Shown here piece by piece: positions 21,125 through 33,243 of a DNA stretch of 64,000 bases. The DNA lies in contig JADLZK010009396.1 of the NCBI GenBank assembly GCA_015847255.1, positions 62,001 to 126,000 on the forward strand. The letters run 5' to 3'. The position numbers and the translations under genes were made by a program. This DNA comes from Hyparrhenia diplandra. Its lineage: Eukaryota > Streptophyta > Magnoliopsida > Poales > Poaceae. Each line of letters starts with the position of its first letter. Positions within the stretch are counted from its first letter, which is position 1. The notes below the pieces were generated by a model. The model saw only the letters and a list, made by a program, of their open reading frames with translations, was not told the DNA's origin and did no database searches.

Positions 21125-23283
21125 CCTAGTTTGGTCCCTGGGAACCAGCACGCTGCTGTGACCTGGTCATATTGCAAATTGGCTGCGGCGTGCTGCCGCG
21201 CATCCACGGCACTGACTGACCCAGGCCCAGGAAAAAAATAATAATGGTTGGTAGGTGGTGAAGATTACAGGGACCGTGTCTAACCAGCCAGCAATCCTGC
21301 TGCTCTAGTCCACCTGCATGGCGGTGGTGTCCCTCTTTGGATTCTCGCCCTCTCGTCTGCGATCGTTTCTTCCCTATCCAACAAGCCTTCCTCACTTGAT
21401 GCTGTTTGGTCAAGATTCAGGTAAGTGCGTGCTCGTCTTCTTTCGGCTGAGTTCTCCTGAACATGGATTCGAAATCCACAAGAACGTATTTGATTAGAAA
21501 CAAATATATGTGGCATTTCTCCTGAATCTGTTTGTCCGGTAGCAAGCCTAACCGCAGTGCAGGCCACCTGTTTGATAGAATGCCTCCTTCGTGATTCCAC
21601 CTGTTCCCTGCTTGTCTGAGTTCGTCATTTGTGTCCTGACAGCTATGCCAACGCAGATCTCCACAAGGCAGTCTCTGCGGTTTGCTTTGCCTTCAAACAA
21701 TGGTAATTGGTAAACATTAAACTTTTTCTGATACACGAGTTGTAGTGAAGTCAAATTTAGTCCTATGTCTTGAACATCAGTTCATGCTGCGTCTCCTTTT
21801 GTATGGTCTGCTGAATTTCTTTTCTTCAATCTTCAGTAGTTGTTTATTCAAGAATGCAAGAAACCTTGCCCTTCGGATGACAAACAACCTTATCTTTTCC
21901 GTCAATTAGAATGTGAAAAGAAAATTATTCACATAAAGTTGAATTATTAAAATTCAAAAAAAAAAAGTTGAATTATTTTGATATATTCTTAGGATTTTTT
22001 GTATGAGGGGACACTTAAGATTATCCAATTTCTATAAGTTCTTGATACTTTAGTAAAGAGTACAGCCAAATGGGTTCTGATTAATCTAAACTATAAACTT
22101 GCTGTTTCTTTCAAGTTTGATACTTCTCTGTTTCTGTTTCTGGAAACCAGAAATGTTGAGCACATTTGAATATCCTAATGATACAAGGTATTCTTAGTTA
22201 GTTAAACTCAATACCTTTTACAGCACGTCCAATATCGACTGCAGTAAGGATGACATGTTTTGCTAAAAAGCAACCTATTGCTGTCATGCCCTTATCATCT
22301 AGTTTGGAGGATAAAACATACGAGCCTGTAGTCAAAATGTGTGGCATTACATCTGCTATCGATGCTGAGATGGCTGTGAAGGCTGGAGCTAAATTAATTG
22401 GGATGATTCTTTGGCCCACCTCCAAACGCTCTGTTCCATTGTCTGAAGCCAAAGAGGAATCCAGAGTGGCCAAATCTTATGGGTGCTGAATCCGTGGGCG
22501 TGTTTGTGGATGACGATTATAGTACTATCTTGAGAGCATCTGATTCATGCAACCTCGATCTTATCCAGGTATATCTTCCCTTACTATACTCTACTCTGTA
22601 ACAGAAGGAGGTACAATCTAATTTTACTGATGCATTTTTTTTGGCTTCATGGAGATAGCTCCCCGAGAACTACTTCCTCTGCTTTGGAAGAACAACAGGA
22701 TTATATATGTGCTAAATGCTGATGAGGATGGTAAACTTATCAATGCTCCTCCAAGTGAGGAATATATTCTTGATTGGTTTTTGGTGGACAGTGCAAAAGG
22801 TGGAAGGTACAAAATTCTACTTACATGGTTGGTCTGTTGTCTAATGTCCTGATGTTTGCTTTTGGACTAACTAATGATGGATATTCTAAAAAACTGTTCT
22901 TTATCCTACTAAATTTAACATTCACAGTGTTTTAGTTTTAGTTTTACCTATTTGTGAATATCTCAGGCCCTTTTTCTTATATCATTTTGTAGTTAAAATT
23001 TGTTGGTTGTGGAGAAAACTGGAACTGATAAAATCTATTTGGATGCATTTACAGTGGCAAAGGGTTCAACTGGGAAAAATTCCAAATGCCAACTGTTAAA
23101 AGCAAGAATGGGTGGTTATTAGCAGGAGGCCTTCATGCAGATAATGTTCACCAAGGCGCTTCTGCTCTAAAGCCAGATGGCCTGGATGTTAGTAGTGGCA
23201 TATGTTATCCTGACGGTTTACGGAAAGACCCCAAGAGAATGTGTTCCTTCATGAGCAGTGTAAAAACTTTGAATCTACTCTAA
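21125..23283 (+). pseudogene. PAI: Phosphoribosylanthranilate isomerase gene, disrupted
   Basis: This enzyme converts N-(5-phosphoribosyl)anthranilate to the carboxyphenylamino-deoxyribulose phosphate in plastid tryptophan synthesis. Exons: a leader ending 21420 (GTAAGT donor), 21643-21702 (ATG 21645), 22224-22568, 22645-22806 and 23055-23283. The N-terminus MPTQISTRQSLRF looks like a plastid transit peptide. Family motifs are clear: [17 protein letters not shown] with the catalytic Cys, [37 protein letters not shown] and the phosphate-binding DVSSGI. Three lesions are seen: an extra T near 22486 turns YGAESVG into a stop; an extra C near 22671 shifts the frame in exon 3; the exon 3 acceptor reads GG instead of AG at 22643-22644. 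Together they predict no active enzyme. Two single-base insertions could be sequence errors; the lost acceptor argues for a real pseudogene. Confidence 0.88.
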
Positions 23284-23697
23284 AATACTAGTACTTTCTT
23301 GGTCATAGTTTTTTGGTGCAGTATGTGGAAACTGAATAAATGGCAATCCTAAAAATAAAAATAAAATGACCATTTGAGTTAAGCTGTCCAGAACATAGGC
23401 ATTGTTGATCTTTGGAATCAACCTGTAAAATTCAGGCCATTTCTATGTTTCAGCAGTTATACCATTTTTCAGTTTCTTGTTAAGGCAGTTCACTGCATAT
23501 CTGTTTACTAATGTGTTGAATGTGGCATTTGATTGCGATGTGAAGAGACAACTTGAGTTTTTATTTTGAAATTGTCTGCTCATTTGCAATACTAGTGCTA
23601 ACTCTCTGGCGGGCATGCATGGGCCCCTTACTAGGAGAAAATTTTCAAATTTAGAATACTGTGGAGTACTACTGTGTCGGTCCATAAATGATTGATA
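23284..23697. other. 3' flank of the isomerase locus
   Basis: AT-rich non-coding DNA between the isomerase stop codon and the MITE. No motif was recognised. Confidence 0.35.
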
Positions 23698-23844
23698 CTC
23701 CCTCCGTTCCAAATTGTAGTTCACTTTGGCTTTTCTAGATACATTGATTTTGCTATGCACCTAGTTATATACTATATCTAGATACATAGTAAAACAAATG
23801 GATTTAGAAAAGCCAAAGTGAACTACAATTTGGAACGGAGGGAG
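23698..23844. mobile_element. Stowaway-type MITE
   Basis: A 147-bp element with near-perfect inverted ends of over 50 bp (CTCCCTCCGTTCCAAATTGT on the left; its complement on the right ending GGAGGGAG). It is flanked by TA at 23696-23697 and 23845-23846. The sequence folds into a hairpin almost end to end and has no coding. Confidence 0.95.
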
Positions 23845-25465
23845 TAGTACAATTCTAGGTTTTGGTCATAATCAAACTAAGATTAGTTTGGCTGAGTTCA
23901 TGAAAAATACTATCAATATTTAGCATGATAATTATTAATCTTTTTATATAAATTTAGTAAAACTTAAAATAGTTAAAGGTTGTTTCTTTTTAGGACTAGC
24001 TAAATGCCCGTGCGTTGCAACGGGATATCAAAACATTTCATGAGATAATATATCTTGTAGATCCAGATCAAATTACCAATCATGAGCACAATACAGGGTT
24101 TTATGAGAAGTTTCAGCCACTTGCAACCAAATAAGTCTAGGGAAGTTGATTCATGAGTTAGGGTAGTAGCTGCCTGAGCCCAAAGAGATATATATTAGCA
24201 GATCATATTATTGTTCCTTCCAGATGCTCCCAGTGACACGCAGCTGAAGCTCTTTCCTGCCACAATAACAAAACAAACTACAATAACAAAACAACAGAAA
24301 TTTTTAATCGATATATTGATAGTGTGAAGTACTGTAAGCATTCAAGCAGCATTCTCAACTTCATCAGACCGATGGTTGAAAGTACAGCCGTTGTATATGT
24401 CAACTTTGTCGTCATCTTTCAAGTGATTTACCAAATATGGAATGTCACCAGCAGCTGTGCATTCAGATCCCGCAAGGTATCTGATCAGTGCAACTTTTAG
24501 CACAACTTTTTGCAATGAAATTGCATCTGATTACACCCTCAAGAACCCAAGAGAAGAGGCAACAATATCAGATTTTTCATATCCGAAATTATTTTGGACT
24601 TTTGGTAACTCACATAGGACAGAGAAACATCTTAGTGCCCATGGCTAGAAACCCTTCTCTATTGGCACTTTTGAGCTGCAGACAACTACCTTATTTGAAG
24701 CTACAGTGAAATCTTATTTAAATAATTTGATCCTATTAGAGATATACATAGATATATTAGATATGTATAGCCTGACTTGTTGTGTTGTACTCCAACTCTA
24801 GTTGTACTTACTTGTACTCCAAGCCATCCGGCTATTTATAGGCTATATATATGAAAGGCCACCCCCACTTAGATCCCCATAAAAAAACCTCTCTTTTCTT
24901 CAACACGATAAGGACATTGCTAGGGACAAATCTCACTTGTTTTTAGTGAATTACAGCCTAAATAGCAAAAATGCATTAAGCAATATTTAATTTATTAAAT
25001 GTACATGTTCACCCAATCCCGGCAGCAAGTCCTTTCTAGTTTCTTGGATAAAAAGTGCACAAAATACCTTTCCTACTCAAAATTTAGCTGGGTTTCTTCT
25101 AGCACAGTCTAAATATCTGCTGCCATACTACAGATTAAGAAAACAATTAACAACAAACTATGGTGATACAGATGAAAGAACAAGACTTTCATTCTGTCAG
25201 ACAATGCATTTAGCCTACTCAAGTCAAGAGAGAAAAAATCGACCAATCACATAGATAAGTTCACTCTTATAATTATGAGACTAAAATTTCCAAGTGCTGC
25301 CTTTTTAAATAGAAAGTGGAAAGATACTATGTATCACATGATGGATATAACTGATGTCACGTGCTAGGCTAGTACTGATTTATCCATACTTTGACATGTG
25401 TGTCCTGGTTGGCTGAAATCAGACTACTGAAATTGACACAAGCAACTTATATAAATGGTAATGAT
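23845..25465. other. Intergenic DNA with repeat ends
   Basis: ACTAGCTAAATGCCCGTGCG at about 23996 is a common grass transposon end, with no partner found. The stretch 24770-24905, with TTGTACTCCAACTCTAG and TATTTATAGG followed by CTTCAACA, resembles a Copia-type LTR fragment. No gene was recognised. Confidence 0.35.
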
Positions 25466-25668
25466 TGTTAAGTATAGTCGTGTTCAGGTTCAATGAACCT
25501 TTGTAAACAAGTTGTGTGTGTGGTAGTGAGGATAGATAGGGATGAGTTGAATGAGTTTGTTGTAAGATCCGACATCTATGTACATGCTACCGTGGGAGCT
25601 TGCCCACGCCTATAACACGCAACCGAGAGCAACCCAAGGGGTATCTCATTCTTCCACATTCGTTTACA
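25466..25668 (+). repeat. Copia 5' LTR
   Basis: Starts TGTTAAGT, ends TTTACA, 203 bp. It differs from the 3' LTR at 25507 (A/G), 25648 (A/G) and 25653 (T/C). Confidence 0.97.
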
Positions 25669-25682
25669 TGGTATCAGACGCC
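25669..25682 (+). promoter_or_regulatory. Copia primer-binding site
   Basis: TGGTATCAGACGCC directly follows the 5' LTR. Its first ten bases complement the 3' end of initiator tRNA-Met, the usual primer of plant Copia elements. Confidence 0.9.
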
Positions 25683-25719
25683 TAAACAAATCCCAGCGGA
25701 TTAGGTTAGATCCACTTCC

Positions 25720-26640
25720 ATGGCCACTCCTTCCGCCGCCGCCGCTGCGTTCTCCTTCGGGTTCCTCCCGCCGGTGACCGAGAAACTCACCCGCGGCAAC
25801 TACTCCATGTGGCTGGCCCAGGTCACGGCGACCCTTCAAGGCGCTCAGCTATGGAGCTTCACCAAGCCCACCTCCATGCCCCCGCCGGAGTTCCTTCCGG
25901 AGGGGCCTCCCGACGCCAATGGCAAGACGGCCGCCCCGGCGGCCAATCCCGACTACGACAAGTGGTTTGCCAAGGACAGTCAGGTCCGGGCTTACCTCTT
26001 CTCTTCCTTATCCAAGGATGTTTTCTCTCAGGTGGCCAAGTCGTCCACCGCAGCCGAACTGTGGGCTGCCATCCAGCGTCGCAGTCCCGTGCGCGTGTCA
26101 TGACGACACGCATGGCGCTGTCAACGACGCGCAAGGGCTCCTCCACCGTGGCGGAGTATTTCACGAAGATGAAGGGCCTGGCTGATGATATGGCCTCGGG
26201 CGGCAAGAAGATCGACGACGACGAGATCGTCTCTTACATCCTCATGGGTCTGTCGGAGGAGTATGACTCGGTGGTCACCAGCGTGGCAAATCGGGTTGAC
26301 CCGATCTCTCTCCAGGAACTCTAGTCTCAATTGGTGAGTCATGAACAAAGGCGCGAGCTCCGTGATGGAGGTGACACTCACTCCGCCAACCTCGTCGCCA
26401 AGGGTGGTCGCGGTGGCGGCCCGATCTCCAACAACCGGCCCGGTGGTGGCGGCCGCGGTGGTGGTGGCCGTGGTGGTGGCCGTGGCGGCCGGACGTGGTG
26501 GCGGCCGCAGCGGCGGCGGGCAATGGTCCCAACGGCGGCAATGGTGAGCGCGGCCGCAACTTTCTTCATGGTGTCCCTGCTAGATCTGTGGCAAGGAGGG
26601 GCACATGGCGCATCGCTGCTTCAAGAGGTACAATGCCAAC
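25720..26640 (+). pseudogene. Copia gag, disrupted
   Basis: The N-terminal half (25720-26103, from MATPSAAAAAFSFGFLPPV) carries the Copia gag signature LTRGNYSMWLAQV...GAQLW. Its continuation (VAEYFTKMKGLADDM, DDDEIVSYILMGL) lies in another frame at 26100-26321 and hits TAG at 26322. A Gly/Arg-rich RNA-binding tail follows (26400-26520). The CCHC zinc knuckle (ICGKEGHMAHRC, 26578-26622) is back in the first frame, with TAG replacing a codon at 26581. Gag would form particles and bind element RNA. At least two frameshifts and two nonsense codons make this copy non-functional. Confidence 0.88.
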
Positions 26641-29600
26641 TTCAACGGTCCGCCCAGAAGAGTGCATCGTCCGCCATGACCTCCTATGGGGTGGACACAA
26701 ATTGGTATATGGATACCGGTGCCACTGATCACATTACTGGCGAGCTTGACAAGCTCTCGTTCCGGGACAAGTACAACGGTGGTGAACAGGTGCAACCCGC
26801 CAATGGGTCAGGTATGGATATCGCCTATGTTGGTCACAGTACTTTGCATACCCCGCATAGTCCACTTCATCTAAAAAGCATCCTACATGTACCACAAGCC
26901 CACAAAAATCTTATTTCTGTAAATCGTTTAGCCTGTGATAACAATGCCTTCCTAGAGTTTCATCTAAATGATTTTTTCATCAAGGAACAGGGGACCAAGA
27001 GAACTCTACTGCACGGCAGATGTGAAGGACTCTACCCCCTCAAGCCTGCATCCAATAATCAAGCCCTTGGTGTGTTCAAGCCATCTGAGTCTGTGTGGCA
27101 TGCTAGGTTAGGGCATGCGTCTTCTGCTGTTGTCCAACACATTCTACATCGCCATAGCCTTCCTGCCTCCAAGTCAAATAAAGATGCCATCTGTGATGCG
27201 TGTCAACAAGGGAAAAGCCATCAACTTCCCTACCCTCGCTCTACTAGTGTTTCAGCTAGTCCATTAGATTTGATTTTCTCTGATGTATGGGGTCTCGCAC
27301 CATCTTCGGTCGGGAAGAACAATTATTATGTTTCATTTATTGATGATCACACCAAGTTCACTTGGATTTATCTTTTGCGGCATAAATCTGAAGTTTTTGC
27401 TCGTTTTCGTGATTTCCAAAGTCTAGCTGAACGTCAATTTGGCCGCAAAATCCTAGCTGTTCAATCAGATTGGGGAGGTGAATACCAAACCCTAAACTCC
27501 TTCTTCAAGCGCATAGGGATAGACCACCATATTTCCTGTCCTCATGCGCACCAACAGAATGGCTCAGCTGAAAGAAAACACAGGCACATTGTCGAAGTAG
27601 GCTTATCTTTGCTGGCTCATGCTTCCATGCCACTTAAATTTTGGGATGTAGCTTTTCAAACTGCGGTTTTTCTTATCAACCATCTGCCGTCCAAAATAAT
27701 AAGCAACGAAACCCCATATGAACGACTGCTTGGCCACAAACCAGATTATTCTTTCCTCCGCACCTTTGGGTGCGCATGTTGGCCAAACTTGAGACCATAC
27801 AACACAAAAAAACTTCAATTTCGCTCCAGAAGATGTGTGTTTCTCGGGTATAGTGATTCGCATAAAGGGTTCAAATGTCTTGATCCTTCGGAAGGCCGCG
27901 TTTATATATCCCGGGACATAGTCTTTGATGAAAATGTTTTTCCTTTTGCCCAACTCCATCCTAATGCAGGTGCCCAGCTTCGATCAGAAATTGCTCTTCT
28001 TCCATCATCTCTTCTACCTTCCACCACCTTTGGGGATGCACTGTTACTGGATCAAGGTAGTGCTGATACTGTACCTACTAACCCGTGTTCTAGTGCTCCT
28101 GTTCGTTCTGTGACCACAGGAACAAACCCCAAGCAAAACGGTGGAGAAACGACGGAGATCTTGACCGAACAAGGAGTGTCTTCAACACCATATTTCATGT
28201 GCTCCCCGGGCGGCAGCAGTACGAGTCCCGGAGCTGATCCACCTGCCTCCACTCGTACAGGTGCAGGCGGATCTGGATCGGGATCGGCGCCAGCTACCTC
28301 GACGCAGCAGGAGTTGTCCACCAGCTCGCTTCAGCCGGGATCGTCTGCGGCTGGCGCGGACGGATCTCCTCTCGGTAACCCTGTGGCTCCAACTGTGGCC
28401 GCACAACCTGATCCATCGACAGCGACAGGTGATTCAGCACCTGCAGCGGAGATCCTCCCATCCAGTTCTTCTGCATCTGGGACGCCTGTGGTCTCGCCTG
28501 TGGCTTCAGAGGCTCAACGACCGCTTACTCGTCTTCAACGTGGCATTCGGCAACCAAAACAATACACCGATGGCACGGTGCATTGGGGAATGTCTGCCAT
28601 CACTGTTGAAGAGCCGTCCACGGTCAGTGCAGCTCTTGGTGATCCCAAGTGGAAAGGAGCAATGGATATTGAATACAAGGCTCTTATGGATAACAAGACC
28701 TGGCGACTTGTCCCACCTCCGACTGGCAAGAACATTATAGACTGTAAATGGGTATACAAAGTCAAGAGAAAGGCCAATGGTGCTGTTAGGCTCGCTTGGT
28801 TGCAAAAGGATTTCGTCAGCGCTATGGCATTGATTATGAAGATACCTTCAGTCCGGTTGTCAAAGCTGCCACAATTCGCCTCATATTATCTATTGCCGTG
28901 TCACAGGGATGGACTCTTCGACAACTTGATGTACAAAATGCCTTCTTACATGGAATCCTTGAGGAAGAAGTCTATATGAAACAGCCTCCTGGATACTTTG
29001 ATCCATCAAGACCAAATTTTGTGTGCAAATTGGACAAGGCCCTATACGGACTTAAACAGGCACCGCGAGCATGGTATGCACGGCTATGTGCTAAACTCAT
29101 AGCTCTTGGATTCACACCATCAAAAGGAGATACATCACTCTTCTACTATAGTCGAGGGGGTCATACTATTTTTGTTCTAGTTTATGTGGATGATATTATT
29201 GTGGCAAGTTCATCTCAACGGGCTACTGATGCACTACTCAAAGATTTGGAAAAAGATTTCGCTCTCAAGGATCTTGGGAATTTGCACTACTTCCTTGGTA
29301 TTGAGGTTACCGCACTTGGTGATGGTCTCAAACTCTCTCAGAGTCGCTATGCTGCAGATGTTGTTCAGCGAGCTGGTATGAGTCGGTGCAAGGCTGTGGA
29401 CACTCCTCTCTCTTCGGTGGAAAAATTGAGTATAACCGAGGGTGACTCTCTTGGCATTGAAGATGCAACACAATATCGAAGTGTCGTTGGGGCTCTCTAG
29501 TATCTTACTCTGACCAGACCTGATATTAGCTATGCTGTAAACAAGGTTTGTCAATTTCTTCATGCGCCTACCTCAGTTCACTGGAGTGCAGTTAAAAGAA

Positions 29601-30132
29601 TTCTTAGATACATTCAAGGCACTCTCAAGTTGGGGATGAAAATCAGTCGGTCTGGCTCCACCTTAGTCAGTGCATACTCGGATGCGGACCGGGCCGGGTG
29701 CCCTGATGACAAGAGATCAACCGGGGGTTTTGCTGTCTTTCTTGGACCTATTTTGATCTCCTGGTGTGCTAAGAAACAGCCTACGGTATCTAGATCTAGT
29801 ACGGAAGCAGAATACAAGTCACTAGCAAATGCCACAGCTGAGGTAATGTGGATCCAAAAGTTGCTTGATGAATTGGGCATACAACATCCTCGACCTGCTA
29901 GATTGTGGTGTGACAACATTGGTGCTACATATCTTTCTGCTAATCCAGTTTTTCACGCACGCACGAAACATATCGAAATTGATTTCCATTTTGTGCGAGA
30001 AAGGGTTGCTCAGAGACTGCTTGACATTCGTTGGATACACACTGATGACCAACTTGCTGATGGATTCACGAAGCCAATTGCTGCAAATCGAATCAACAGG
30101 TTTAGGTCCAATCTCAACCTAGTGGCCGGTTA
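26641..30132 (+). pseudogene. Copia pol (protease, integrase, reverse transcriptase, RNase H), disrupted
   Basis: Domains in order: aspartic protease (WYMDTGATDH, 26705-26730); GAG-pre-integrase (HARLGH ... CDACQQGKSHQ, 27100-27230); integrase core with Asp in FSDVWG (27279), Asp in QSDWGGEY (27463) and Glu in GSAERKH (27561); reverse transcriptase (WVYKVKRKANG, then [20 protein letters not shown], catalytic LVYVDD at about 29184); RNase H ([31 protein letters not shown]), ending TAA 30130-30132. A small deletion at about 28780-28795 removes part of the DRYKARL motif and changes frame. TAG at 29498 interrupts the frame before RNase H. The catalytic residues themselves are all readable, so the copy was recently active or was mobilised in trans. 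Confidence 0.92.
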
Positions 30133-30135
30133 AGA

Positions 30136-30146
30136 TTGAGGAGGGG
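30136..30146 (+). promoter_or_regulatory. Copia polypurine tract
   Basis: TTGAGGAGGGG abuts the 3' LTR and would prime plus-strand DNA synthesis. Confidence 0.85.
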
Positions 30147-30349
30147 TGTTAAGTATAGTCGTGTTCAGGTTCAATGAACCTTTGTAAGCAAGTTGTGTGT
30201 GTGGTAGTGAGGATAGATAGGGATGAGTTGAATGAGTTTGTTGTAAGATCCGACATCTATGTACATGCTACCGTGGGAGCTTGCCCACGCCTATAACACG
30301 CAACCGAGAGCAACCCAAGGGGTATCTCGTTCTCCCACATTCGTTTACA
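30147..30349 (+). repeat. Copia 3' LTR
   Basis: 203 bp, collinear with the 5' LTR at a constant offset of 4681, with three transitions. Confidence 0.97.
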
Positions 30350-31530
30350 ATGATCTTTTGGAAGCACTACCTCATCTACCGTGCACCAGCATAGAAGTTA
30401 GCTGCATAAACTCCAAACAACAAGAAGAAGGGGGATGCTGGTAAAAATCCTTGCTTGGGTCATCACAGGTGCTGGATCACTGTGCAGAATGAAATTACCT
30501 TGGTCTTGTTATCTCACAAGTTGCCTGGTCAAACAAATCAGTTGACCAGGAAGGCATATTTTCATGGAATCATAATACCTCCTAACCATAACATTGCAGG
30601 AATGAGAGAAGCTAACTGAAATATGTCAGCATACATACATCATAAAGTCTAAATTCTAGTCGTACTTCTAAAATCTAGTTCTCCTATTGTACAGTTAAAA
30701 AGAGATAGCTTCTACTCCTTTCACTTTATTTGTTTGTTTATTAACGTGGAGGATTTCAAATTACTTTGATGTTAAAATTACCTTGCCATAATTAGCTTAA
30801 CTAATGGATTAGAACAGTGTTGTTGCTGTCACTGAACAATAACTGGTGTTGCCGATCTGAAAATGAAACTGGCTACTAAACTGAATAAGAAAGCACATGG
30901 GTCAGCAAAAAATTCAGAACAACATGATCTGCAACTGCTAACAGTGAGAGAATGAAAAGTAAACAAGCTAAGATCAAAGTGTGAGATTCTATGTGGCTAG
31001 AGGCAACACGGAGGAGGCCCCATGAAAATCCTGGCAATGCCAGTCTGTCATGAAATTGCTACTTTCGACAATGCTTTGGCAGATTTTAGTTATGTGATTC
31101 CTAAATGCGGAGATCATAAGATTTTGATTATCAAGAAAAACGGTAAGCGGCTAAATGACATACCTGATCCTGCCCTACTACCTCATTTGCAAGTGATTTG
31201 GACTGTAACCTTAGTTGCTAGTAATGCCAGTCTCTCAAGGTATCAGCTTTCACTTGAGCCCAACATCCTTGGACGAAAACACAAGACATATATATGAACC
31301 GGTGTTAGAAAATGCACAAGTGGATGTAAACTCCATGTATATATTCACCCAAAATGGTTTGATTAGGAAAACATGTGTCCTAAAAAAATACAATTATTCT
31401 GGTGCAACTGGTCCACAGAGCAAAGGAGGAATAGAGGTACCCATAATTATAGCTATATACACATCAAAAAATTTTAAACTGCAACTCAAGTCATTCTGAG
31501 CTATAATATGGTTGACAAAGATTTAAATTA
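30350..31530. other. Intergenic DNA right of the Copia element
   Basis: This is the pre-insertion neighbour of 25465. The frame at 31022-31297 has no recognised motif. AT-rich, no repeats delimited. Confidence 0.3.
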
Positions 31531-31540
31531 TCATTATCCC

Positions 31541-31645
31541 ACATCTTGACAGTACCAACATGGGATGCAGTAAGGACATGTTCTCCTGAGAGCATCCGAA
31601 CAGAACTACCTATACCAATATTGAACAATTCATGTTTCGTAGTTA
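31541..31645 (-). pseudogene. Possible WD40-repeat exon
   Basis: The minus-strand translation SSVRMLSGEHVLTASHVGTV then KMWD has the spacing of one WD40 blade (hydrophobic strand, then GTVKMWD). It follows an AG that could be an acceptor (minus-strand text TATTGGTATAG). No other exons of such a protein were found nearby, so it may be a captured exon or chance. Function cannot be assigned. Confidence 0.3.
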
Positions 31646-31739
31646 TCAGAAAACCTGACCTCACTAAGTTCCAGCAACTTAAACAGGACTGCAAACGAGA
31701 CTGCAAACAGGACCTCAATAATTGGGTGCGGCCTTTCAT

Positions 31740-32650
31740 TGTTTTGTATTCAGCTTTATGCTCAGTCCATATTGTTTGGCTGCGATCTATCTAACATATA
31801 TGATGCTTCCTCTCAAGGAGTTTAATGAAGCTAATTCTGGGACAAGCTGGAAGTTTCAGTTCAGCAATGTATCCCTTTCAAACTGAAGAAAAGCAAGAAT
31901 TCAACCCAAACAAAAATCTAAAAACATAGTTCAGCAAGATTAAGTTTGAAACAATATTCCTGATAACCATTTGTATAGAAACTCTTAAACAAATTTGAGC
32001 ATTTTCAGTTCAAGTGTATTCCTAATATTTCAACCAGAAACCGCAATATATTTCAAGTAACAGTAGGGGGATCCTCACTTCTCACTGTCCCTTTGCACAT
32101 ATTCTTATCCTGATGCTGCCCTATTCAAATGAGAATTTAAGTTTCGCATATCTGATATTTTGTTTGAACCTGAAGCTCAAGAAAAACTTAAAGTGTTATC
32201 GTTCAGATCATACTGTCTCCGAGAGCAAGACATACAAATATGAGTCCAAAGAATACATATCTGAGCTTACCATGTGTTTTATGTTTTTTGATGCCCCTCC
32301 TAATACTGTTTAAATAATTTTAAACCTACCATTGTTTTGTTGTAAAAGCCAAACAAACCAAGGGCGAATAGTAAGGAACAATAACAATGGTTATTACAAT
32401 TATAAAGCACATGGACTTGCACTGAATCTAAGATTTTTACAAAAATGACAAGGCATTCATGCAGCGTAATAAAATAAAAATATTTCCTATCCTAGACTGA
32501 ACTTCAATCTGGCACTGAGCTATCACGATTTCGAGAAAACTGAAAAATAAAAACAAAATGACTCTTGAATTCATGAGCCAGATCAATATTTGGTCATGTT
32601 TCCCCATCTTCTCCCTTTATAGCCTGTAAAAACCAACTTGATCTAGATGC
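31740..32650. other. AT-rich intergenic DNA
   Basis: No coding or delimited repeat was recognised. Confidence 0.3.
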
Positions 32651-32699
32651 CTACTAATCCCTTACCGTTGACAACAGCACATATTCAGAATTCAGAAGA

Positions 32700-33240
32700 T
32701 TTGGAGTCCGCGCAGCCTGGTAGAGCAGCGGCGGCACAACCAGTGTAGGGGGGAACCACGTAAGGAGACAAAGAGGGGTTGGCAAACAGCCGCACGACTC
32801 ACCTGGATGACACATTGACACATGCCATGGGCGAGGGTGGCCGCAGCTCACGTCGGCGAGGGCTACATTGACGACGGCGACCGCTGCCAGTGGCGCATCT
32901 GGGGCCTGGAGCGGCGGACGCGTGGAGGCCTCCATTCCCGAAGCAACGCGGTCCGCCCTCGCGTGACGCCCCGACGGCGGTGGACCCTCCTGTCCATCGA
33001 CGCCTTCATCCCGGGCCGCCCCCACATCGGCAGCGCCACGTCGCCTCACGTGACGAGGTCCCCGGCGGCCCTGCAGTCGGCCCAGAGCAAGCTGACTCCC
33101 CCGGCCTCGGTTCGCTGGTGGACGGATCTCGCGGAGCGGCCGCCGCCCTGCTTGGGCTAGAGCTCGTGGTGCGGACGCTTCGGCCCGGCCGCCGGGGCGT
33201 CGCGCGTGGATATAGAGCGGCGGCGGCGGTAGTATGTTTT
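32700..33240. other. GC-rich island, no gene recognised
   Basis: High GC content keeps several frames open on both strands (32654-33049 minus; 32822-33160 and 32890-33243 plus). None shows a known motif. It could be a first exon of a grass gene, but no splice partner or domain supports this. Confidence 0.3.
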
Positions 33241-33243
33241 TAA

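Larger units (their letters stand above)
25466..30349 (+). mobile_element. Complete Ty1/Copia LTR retrotransposon
   Basis: A 4884-bp element flanked by the 5-bp duplication ATGAT (25461-25465 and 30350-30354). It has two 203-bp LTRs, a tRNA-Met-type primer site, gag, and pol in the order protease, integrase, reverse transcriptase, RNase H (the Copia order), and a polypurine tract. The LTRs differ by only three transitions and no indels. Coding is broken by stop codons and frameshifts, so it can move only with help from a related element, if at all. Confidence 0.97.
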
